A DNA stretch of 10,336 nucleotides from NCBI GenBank assembly GCA_937988695.1, contig CALKHM010000061.1, positions 1 to 10,336 of the forward strand. The letters run 5' to 3'. A program made the translations under genes and the position numbers. Under the pieces are notes generated by a model. The model made no database searches. It was not told where the DNA came from and was given only the letters and a program-made list of their open reading frames with translations. Shown in pieces: positions 5,451 through 10,336 of the stretch (position 1 is the stretch's first letter; the number at the start of each line of letters is the position of its first letter). The stretch comes from an uncultured Microbacterium sp. Lineage in GTDB: Bacteria; Actinomycetota; Actinomycetes; Actinomycetales; Microbacteriaceae.

Positions 5451-6430
5451 GTCCGGCCTCCCGGCCGGTGCTGGCCACCGAGCGCGCCGCGCTGATGCTG
5501 CAGCTCGTGCCATATCTGATCAACAAGGGCGATGTCGCGGTCGAGGAGGCCGCGGCGGACTTCGACGTGTCGCCGCAGCAGATGCGGGGGATGGTCGAGA
5601 AGCTCACCGTGATCGGGCGTCCTGGCGACAGCGGTTACTGGCAGATGGCGAATGACCTGTTCGACATCGACTGGGATCTGCTCGAGCAGCAGGACCGCAT
5701 CTCACTGACCAATGCCGTCGGTCTCGAACACGCGCCGCGGCTGACCGCGCGCGAGGCCGCGGCGCTGCTGGCCGGACTCCAGCTCGCCCAATCATTGCCG
5801 GGTGTGAGGGACAGCGGCGTGATCGCCGGGCTGCTCGCCAAGCTCGCGCGCGGGGCCTCCAGCGCACCGGCCGACGTGATCGTGGCGCCCGAGCCCGTCG
5901 ACGACGTGCGGATGACCGTCGACGACGCGCTGCGCAAGCGCGTGGCGGTCTCGTTCACCTACAAGGCTCCCGACGCGCCGGTGACCACCCGCACCGTCGA
6001 CCCGGTGAAGGTGCACATCGCCGACGGGCAATGGTATCTGCAGGGGTGGTGCCATCTGCGCCAGGCGATGCGCACCTTCCACCTCGACCGGGTCAGCGAC
6101 CTCGCTCTCACCGACATCGCGATCACGCACGGTGAGGAGCCGGTGCCCGCGCTGTTCGACATCGACGAGGGTGACATCGTCGCGCGCATCCGGTTCCGCG
6201 AGGCGGTGGCCGGCCTGTTGCGCGGCTACCTCGGGCGTGCGCAGCAGATCGTCGGCGATGGACCCGTGCGTGACGCGACACTGCGGGTGGCCGACCCGCA
6301 GAGCCTGAAGCGCCTGGCGACCGGGCGGGGCGGCGACGTCGAGATCATCGAGCCCCTCCAGGCACGAGATGCCGCGGCCGAGTGGGCACGGTCGGCCCTG
6401 GAGCAGTACCCCGGGCAGTCCACGGACTGA
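5447..6430 (+). CDS. pafC: PafC, WYL-domain subunit of the PafBC DNA-damage-response activator
   Basis: Partner of PafB, 327 residues. The N-terminal region (about 12-70) looks like a winged helix (LVPYLINKGDVAVEEAAADF DVSPQQ region, then VEKLTVIGRPG). A helical linker (100-140, LTAREAAALLAGLQLAQ) leads to a canonical WYL domain (about 155-225) with the motif QWYLQGWCHLRQ (196-198 WYL) and the conserved RTFHLDRVSDL (209-219). A C-terminal extension (about 240-315) resembles the WCX domain of the family. The ATG overlaps the pafB stop by 4 nt; a weak GGGGG tract (5436-5440) lies 6 nt upstream, so expression is probably by coupling. PafB and PafC are separate chains here, as in mycobacteria, not fused as in Arthrobacter. 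PafB carries an altered WYL triplet and PafC the intact one, so the two sensor pockets may not be equivalent (inference). Confidence 0.93.
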   Translation: MSPASRPVLATERAALMLQLVPYLINKGDVAVEEAAADFDVSPQQMRGMVEKLTVIGRPGDSGYWQMANDLFDIDWDLLEQQDRISLTNAVGLEHAPRLTAREAAALLAGLQLAQSLPGVRDSGVIAGLLAKLARGASSAPADVIVAPEPVDDVRMTVDDALRKRVAVSFTYKAPDAPVTTRTVDPVKVHIADGQWYLQGWCHLRQAMRTFHLDRVSDLALTDIAITHGEEPVPALFDIDEGDIVARIRFREAVAGLLRGYLGRAQQIVGDGPVRDATLRVADPQSLKRLATGRGGDVEIIEPLQARDAAAEWARSALEQYPGQSTD

Positions 6431-6464
6431 GCGCGCCGCACGCCACGGGCACCGCCCTGCGGGT

Positions 6465-6470
6465 TAGACT
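6465..6470 (+). promoter_or_regulatory. Predicted -10 element of tatA
   Basis: TAGACT lies in the 69-bp gap between pafC and tatA. A start 6-7 nt downstream would give a leader of about 23 nt that includes the tatA Shine-Dalgarno site. The hexamer is identical to that before the FKBP gene, but here the transcript would have a leader. No good -35 is visible. Confidence 0.55.
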
Positions 6471-6488
6471 GAATCCACCGCGCACGAC

Positions 6489-6494
6489 AAGGAG
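6489..6494 (+). promoter_or_regulatory. Shine-Dalgarno sequence for tatA
   Basis: AAGGAG sits 5 nt before the ATG at 6500. Together with the upstream -10 element it marks tatA as a normally led gene, unlike its leaderless neighbours. Confidence 0.8.
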
Positions 6495-6499
6495 AGACC

Positions 6500-6736
6500 A
6501 TGGGCGCATTCGGGTGGCCGCACCTGCTGATCATCCTCGCGGTGATCCTGCTGTTGTTCGGCGCTGCGAAGCTGCCGGCGCTGGCGAAGAGCCTCGGGCA
6601 ATCGGCTCGTGTGTTCAAGGGCGAGATGAAGGCGATGAAGGACGACGACACGAAGTCCTCCGCAGCCCCCGCCGCGGGAACCGACGCGCCGGGCGAGGCG
6701 CCCGCATCGCGCTCCACCGGCGACACCAAGCCATAG
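6500..6736 (+). CDS. tatA: Sec-independent (Tat) translocase subunit TatA
   Basis: Small membrane protein of 78 residues that oligomerises to form the passage for folded proteins recruited by TatC. It shows the TatA plan: a very short extracytoplasmic start (MGAFGWP), one transmembrane helix (about 8-20, HLLIILAVILLLF), the conserved FG hinge (20-21), an amphipathic helix along the inner face (AAKLPALAKSLGQSARVFKGEMKAMKDD, about 22-50), and an unstructured charged, Ala/Pro-rich cytoplasmic tail. Length and FG spacing fit TatA rather than TatB, and no tatB is in the window; in actinobacteria tatB normally lies elsewhere. It has its own promoter and Shine-Dalgarno site, and tatC follows after 6 nt, so the two form an operon. 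Confidence 0.95.
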   Translation: MGAFGWPHLLIILAVILLLFGAAKLPALAKSLGQSARVFKGEMKAMKDDDTKSSAAPAAGTDAPGEAPASRSTGDTKP

Positions 6737-6742
6737 CCGGAC

Positions 6743-7555
6743 GTGACCCAGACCGGCCCGTCGCAGCTGGAGGAACCCGCACCGCCGCCTCGGGATAAGC
6801 GGATGTCGCTTGCGCAGCACCTGCGCGAGTTGCGCAAGCGCCTGTTCGTCGCCGCGGCGGGGCTCGTCGTCGGCATGATCATCGCGTTCATCATCAGCGA
6901 GCCGGTGATCGAGCTGCTCTCCGCGCCCATCGCGCAGATCGCCGCCGCACACGGCGATCGCTACATCGCGCTGGACTTCAACACCGTGACCAGCGGCTTC
7001 GACATGCGCATGCGCATCGCGTTCTCGATCGGGCTCATCCTGTCGGCTCCGGTCTGGCTGTGGCAGCTGTGGGCCTTCATCATGCCGGGTCTGACCCGCA
7101 AGGAGATCCGCTACACCATCGGCTTCCTGTCAGCTGCCATCCCGCTGTTCGCCGGGGGGCTCTACGTGGGCTGGCTGATCATGCCGCACATGGTGGAGAT
7201 CATGGCCCTGTTCGTGCCCAACGGCAAGGGCGTCGCACAGTTCTACGACTACTCGACATATTACGATTTCGTGTTCAAGCTCCTGCTCGTGGTCGGCGTC
7301 TCGTTCATCACCCCCGTGTTCCTGGTGGCGCTGAACCTCGCCGGCATCATGTCCGGCCGCACGATCCTGAAGGGCTGGAGAGTCGCGATCATCGTCATCG
7401 TCGTGTTCGCCGCCGCAGCGACGCCTGCCGCCGACGTGACCTCCATGCTGCTGCTGGCGGGGATCCTGTGCATCCTCTACTTCGCCGCGGCGCTGCTGTC
7501 GATGCTGTTCGACAGGCGCAGGTCCAAGCGGGCCGCCGCGGAGGCGGGCGCGTGA
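6743..7555 (+). CDS. tatC: Sec-independent (Tat) translocase subunit TatC
   Basis: Polytopic membrane protein of 270 residues that recognises twin-arginine signal peptides and starts Tat export. Hydrophobic stretches fit the usual six transmembrane helices (about 34-52, 92-112, 124-147, 175-200, 212-226, 235-255). Family marks are visible: HLRELRKRL (27-34) at the cytoplasmic N-terminus, SAPVWLWQLWAFIMPGLTRKE (101-121) with the conserved Glu121, the P-containing FITPVFLVAL (188-197) and TPAADVTSMLLL (227-238). The tail is basic and Ala-rich. GTG at 6743 has no clear Shine-Dalgarno and is likely coupled to tatA, whose stop is 6 nt upstream. An ATG at 6803 (MSLAQHL) also precedes the conserved region and is a possible alternative start. 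The stop overlaps the helY GTG start as GTGA. Confidence 0.96.
   Translation: MTQTGPSQLEEPAPPPRDKRMSLAQHLRELRKRLFVAAAGLVVGMIIAFIISEPVIELLSAPIAQIAAAHGDRYIALDFNTVTSGFDMRMRIAFSIGLILSAPVWLWQLWAFIMPGLTRKEIRYTIGFLSAAIPLFAGGLYVGWLIMPHMVEIMALFVPNGKGVAQFYDYSTYYDFVFKLLLVVGVSFITPVFLVALNLAGIMSGRTILKGWRVAIIVIVVFAAAATPAADVTSMLLLAGILCILYFAAALLSMLFDRRRSKRAAAEAGA
7540..7544 (+). promoter_or_regulatory. Shine-Dalgarno sequence for helY
   Basis: GGAGG, inside the end of tatC, is 7 nt before the GTG at 7552. It supports this start, with tatC-helY coupling, over longer in-frame openings inside tatC. Confidence 0.65.
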
Positions 7556-9981
7556 GCGGACCCGGCCCCGCGCAACGCTACGCGAACGCCCGCGCCGATC
7601 GCCGGCATCCCCTCACCGCGGATTTCGCGGCAGCGCAGCGGTTCGACCTCGACGATTTCCAGGTGGCGGCCTGTCATGCGCTCGAGGACGGTGACGGCGT
7701 GCTCGTGGCCGCGCCCACGGGCGCGGGCAAGACCATCGTCGGGGAGTTCGCCGTTCACCTGGCGATGCGCGAGAGCACCGACAAGGCGTTCTACACCACG
7801 CCGATCAAGGCGCTGTCGAACCAGAAGTTCCGCGAGCTCGTCGATGTGTACGGTCCCGACGAGGTCGGGCTGCTCACCGGGGACATCAGCATCAACGGCG
7901 GCGCCCGCATCGTGGTGATGACCACCGAAGTGCTGCGCAACATGCTGTACGCCGACTCGGGTGCACTGCGCGGTCTGCGCTTCGTCGTGATGGACGAGGT
8001 GCACTACCTGGCCGATCGGTTCCGCGGCGCGGTGTGGGAAGAGGTGATCATCCACCTGCCGCACGCGGTCAAGCTCGTCTGCCTGTCGGCGACGGTCTCC
8101 AACGCCGAGGAGTTCGGCGACTGGCTGGGCACGGTCCGAGGCGATACCGAGGTCATCGTGTCCGAGACCCGACCAGTGCCGCTAGAGCAGCACGTGCTGG
8201 TGCGCGACGACCTGCTTCCCCTGTTCGACGACAGGGCGGGCGCGGCGACGGCACGGGTCAACCAGGAGCTCATGCGAATCCGCTCGTCGACGGGTGCCGC
8301 CTATGAGCGCAACCGCCGCCCCTACCGCAGCCGCAGGCCGGTGCGACCGGCCCGGGTGCGGCACATCGAGCGGATGGACCGTCCCGATGTCGTGCTGCTC
8401 CTGGAGCGCGACCGACTGCTGCCGGCGATCTTCTTCATCTTCAGCCGCGTGGGCTGCGAGGCCGCCGTGCAGAAGCTGCGTCGCGCGGGAGTGCGCCTGA
8501 CCTCGCGCGAGGAGCGCGACCAGATCCGCGCGATCGTCGACGAGCACACCCGCACGCTGCACGACGAGGATCTCGGCGTGCTGGGATTCTGGGAGTGGAA
8601 GGACAACCTCGAACGCGGCGTCGCCGCCCACCACGCCGGCCTCCTGCCGGTGTTCAAGGAGGTCGTCGAGGAGCTGTTCCAGCGCAAGCTCGTCAAGGTC
8701 GTCTTTGCGACGGAGACGCTCGCGCTGGGCATCAACATGCCCGCTCGCACAGTGGTGCTCGAGAAGCTGGAGAAGTTCAACGGCGAAGCGCGCGTGGCGA
8801 TCACGTCGGGGGAGTACACGCAGCTCACCGGCCGTGCCGGCCGTCGTGGCATCGACGTCGAAGGACACGCGGTGGTGCAGTGGACCGAGGGCATGGATCC
8901 GCAGTCCGTCGCGGCCCTCGCCTCCCGGCGCACCTATCCGCTGAACTCCAGCTTTCGTCCCACGTACAACATGGCCGCGAACCTCATCGACCAGTTCGGG
9001 CGCGCACGGGCGCGGGAGATCCTGGAGAGCTCGTTCGCTCAGTTCCAGGCGGATCGGTCGGTCGTGGGCCTGGCGCGACAGGTGCGCGAGCAGGAGGAGT
9101 CTCTCGGCGGCTACGCAACGGCCATGACCTGTGACCGTGGCGATTTCGTCGAGTACTCCGGCATCCGTCGCGAGCTCAGCGATCTGGAGAAGCTGAACCG
9201 GAAGGACGGCGCCGCCTCGCACGCGACCCGCCAGAAGCGCCAACGGCAGATCCAGGTGCTGCGCCGCCGCATGCAGCGCCACGCCTGCCATTCCTGTCCC
9301 GACCGTGAGACCCACGCGCGATGGGCGGAGCGGTATTGGAAGCTCACCCGCACCACGGAGCGCCTCAGACACCAGATCGAGACGCGCACGGGAACGGTGG
9401 CTCGTCAGTTCGACCGCGTCGTCGATGTGCTGGCCGCGCTCGACTACGTGCGTGTGGGGGCGGACGGCCGAACCACCCTGACGCCGGCAGGCGAGACGAT
9501 GCGGCGCATCTACGGAGAACGCGACCTGCTCGTGGCGGAGGCTCTGCGCACGCAGATCTGGCGCCAGCTGGACGCGGCGTCTCTGGCGGCGCTCGTGTGC
9601 TGCCTGGTCTACGAGCCACGGCGCGATGAGGCACCCGCGGGAGAGCGCGGGCTGCCCCGGGGAGCGTTCCGGCTGGCACTTGCCGACACGCAACGGCTGT
9701 GGGCCGTGCTGGACGACGTCGAGCATGACCACCAGCTGCCGGGCACCGGCGAGGTGGCGACGGGCCTGGCGCAGGCCATGCACGCGTGGGCGCGCGGCGC
9801 GACGCTGGATCGCGTGCTCGCCGACGCTGACATGGCCGCCGGCGACTTCGTACGGTGGGCGAAGCAGACCATCGATCTGCTGGACCAGCTCACTCTCGTC
9901 GCCGACCGCCCGCTGGCGGCGGTGGCACAGAAGGCACGGGATGCCGTGCGCCGGGGGATCGTCGCGTACTCGTCGGTCTGA
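7552..9981 (+). CDS. helY: HelY, Ski2/Mtr4-like superfamily 2 DExH-box helicase
   Basis: ATP-dependent helicase of 809 residues, presumed RNA helicase by relation to Ski2/Mtr4; the actinobacterial substrate is not settled. Motifs in order: Q-like FQVAACHAL (36-44), Walker A APTGAGKT (54-61), Ia TTPIKALSNQKF (82-93), DEVH (148-151), SAT (179-181), IV FIFSRVGCEAAVQKL (295-309), V ATETLALGINMPART (386-400), VI QLTGRAGRRGID (424-435). A region with HACHSCPDRETHARW (577-591) is typical of actinobacterial HelY; its clustered Cys/His could bind metal (inference). The C-terminal part (about 645-809) is a DSHCT-type helical domain. It is about 100 residues shorter than M. tuberculosis HelY (Rv2092c, about 906), with a short segment between motifs III and IV. 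The GTG at 7552 is chosen from the Shine-Dalgarno site and the tatC overlap. The open frame reaches back to 7060, but that part is tatC read in another frame. Confidence 0.94.
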   Translation: MSGPGPAQRYANARADRRHPLTADFAAAQRFDLDDFQVAACHALEDGDGVLVAAPTGAGKTIVGEFAVHLAMRESTDKAFYTTPIKALSNQKFRELVDVYGPDEVGLLTGDISINGGARIVVMTTEVLRNMLYADSGALRGLRFVVMDEVHYLADRFRGAVWEEVIIHLPHAVKLVCLSATVSNAEEFGDWLGTVRGDTEVIVSETRPVPLEQHVLVRDDLLPLFDDRAGAATARVNQELMRIRSSTGAAYERNRRPYRSRRPVRPARVRHIERMDRPDVVLLLERDRLLPAIFFIFSRVGCEAAVQKLRRAGVRLTSREERDQIRAIVDEHTRTLHDEDLGVLGFWEWKDNLERGVAAHHAGLLPVFKEVVEELFQRKLVKVVFATETLALGINMPARTVVLEKLEKFNGEARVAITSGEYTQLTGRAGRRGIDVEGHAVVQWTEGMDPQSVAALASRRTYPLNSSFRPTYNMAANLIDQFGRARAREILESSFAQFQADRSVVGLARQVREQEESLGGYATAMTCDRGDFVEYSGIRRELSDLEKLNRKDGAASHATRQKRQRQIQVLRRRMQRHACHSCPDRETHARWAERYWKLTRTTERLRHQIETRTGTVARQFDRVVDVLAALDYVRVGADGRTTLTPAGETMRRIYGERDLLVAEALRTQIWRQLDAASLAALVCCLVYEPRRDEAPAGERGLPRGAFRLALADTQRLWAVLDDVEHDHQLPGTGEVATGLAQAMHAWARGATLDRVLADADMAAGDFVRWAKQTIDLLDQLTLVADRPLAAVAQKARDAVRRGIVAYSSV

Positions 9982-9990
9982 GCGGTGACC

Positions 9991-9996
9991 TACGCT
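9991..9996 (+). promoter_or_regulatory. Predicted -10 element for a leaderless lnt transcript
   Basis: TACGCT lies exactly 6 nt before the GTG at 10003, between the helY stop and lnt. The GGGAGG in between abuts the GTG without spacer. An in-frame GTG at 9985 lies upstream of the hexamer and lacks a ribosome binding site, so 10003 is preferred. Confidence 0.5.
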
Positions 9997-10002
9997 GGGA
10001 GG

Positions 10003-10336
10003 GTGCCCGAACGCCGTGCCCTGCCGCGCCCTCTTCTGCCGCTGGGCATCGCGACCTTCGTCGCCGCAGTCGCCGGCGCCCTGTTGACGACAGCCTTCCC
10101 GGCCCTGAGCTGGTGGCCGATGGCGTTCGTGGCCGTCCCCCTGACACTGCTGACCCTGATCGGCCGGCGGCCGGGCGGCGCCGTGCTGGTCGGCTTCGCG
10201 TTCGGCGCCGCGTTCTTCCTGATCAACGTGTCGTTCACGAGCCGCTATCTGGGACCTGTGCCCTGGCTGGCGCTGTCGCTGTTCGAGGCGGTGCTGACCG
10301 CCGTGGCCGCGGTGCCGATCTGTCTGGCCTATCGCT
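10003..10336 (+). CDS. lnt: Apolipoprotein N-acyltransferase Lnt, N-terminal part (3' end outside window)
   Basis: Membrane enzyme that adds the third acyl chain to the N-terminal cysteine of lipoproteins after Lgt and LspA. Only the first 111 residues are present, so the catalytic nitrilase domain is not seen. What is visible is the N-terminal membrane part: hydrophobic segments at about 11-33, 37-53, 60-76 and 86-107, with the family-typical PALSWWPMAFVAV (33-45), GFAFGAAFFLINVSFTSRYLG region (64-84) and PVPWLALSLFEA (85-96). Actinobacterial Lnt proteins have this FTSRYLGPVPWL signature. In mycobacteria the equivalent protein is fused or paired with polyprenol monophosphomannose synthase; whether that holds downstream cannot be seen. 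It is 21 nt after helY with its own predicted promoter. The upstream FKBP-like lipoprotein is a plausible substrate (inference). Confidence 0.85.
   Translation, partial: MPERRALPRPLLPLGIATFVAAVAGALLTTAFPALSWWPMAFVAVPLTLLTLIGRRPGGAVLVGFAFGAAFFLINVSFTSRYLGPVPWLALSLFEAVLTAVAAVPICLAYR

Noticed and set aside
4317..5513. Open frame of 398 codons on the minus strand across pafB
   Set aside because: Antisense shadow of pafB and the flanking ends; low-complexity Arg/Gln/Leu composition and no motif or ribosome site that I can support.
7002..7018. Short ATGCGC direct repeat in tatC
   Set aside because: Two copies encode Met-Arg-Met-Arg within a conserved TatC segment; explained by coding.
8182..9783. 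Long open frame (533 codons) on the minus strand inside helY
   Set aside because: High-GC coding sequence often leaves the antisense frame open. The translation has no recognisable family motifs, is rich in Arg/His/Leu from antisense codon bias, and lies fully over a gene with all helicase motifs.

Overview
This window comes from the chromosome of a high-GC Gram-positive actinobacterium, most likely Micrococcales and plausibly Microbacteriaceae (for example a Microbacterium relative). That placement is an inference. It rests on the high GC content, the frequent GTG starts, the TAnnnT -10 elements placed directly before start codons, and above all the gene set: PAC2 protein, HAD phosphatase, TrmI, FKBP lipoprotein, PafB, PafC, TatA, TatC, HelY and Lnt. 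In actinobacteria this is the chromosomal neighbourhood of the Pup-proteasome locus. All bases are accounted for by ten genes and short gaps. There are no RNA genes, insertion sequences, CRISPR arrays or signs of recent transfer.

Layout. At 2-742 (+) is the C-terminal majority of undecaprenyl-diphosphatase UppP, cut by the window edge. It converges on a PAC2-family gene at 770-1627 (-). A 92-bp divergent promoter region (1628-1719) separates PAC2 from the rest, which all runs on the + strand: HAD phosphatase (1720-2400), trmI (2397-3425), FKBP-like lipoprotein (3435-4394), pafB (4440-5450), pafC (5447-6430), tatA (6500-6736), tatC (6743-7555), helY (7552-9981) and the start of lnt (10003 onwards). 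Three gene pairs overlap by 4 nt (HAD/trmI, pafB/pafC, tatC/helY), which suggests translational coupling.

How the genes relate. UppP recycles the lipid carrier for cell-wall synthesis. TrmI makes m1A58 in tRNA. PafB and PafC are the two WYL-domain subunits of the PafBC transcription activator of the mycobacterial-type, LexA/RecA-independent DNA damage response. TatA and TatC export folded proteins. The FKBP-like protein is a predicted lipoprotein, and Lnt would add the third acyl chain to such lipoproteins. HelY is a Ski2/Mtr4-like DExH helicase.

Main points of interest. (1) The block arc(mpa)-dop-pup-prcB-prcA-pafA, which in many actinobacteria lies between trmI and the FKBP/pafB genes, is absent: trmI and the FKBP gene are only 9 bp apart, while the flanking proteasome-associated genes (PAC2, pafB, pafC) remain. 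(2) Four genes (HAD, FKBP, pafB, lnt) start exactly 6 nt after a TAnnnT hexamer, with no usable Shine-Dalgarno sequence, as expected for leaderless mRNAs. (3) The trmI stop codon is itself the first half of the -10 hexamer for the next gene. I see no wholly new system; the window is a conserved housekeeping neighbourhood with an informative gap.
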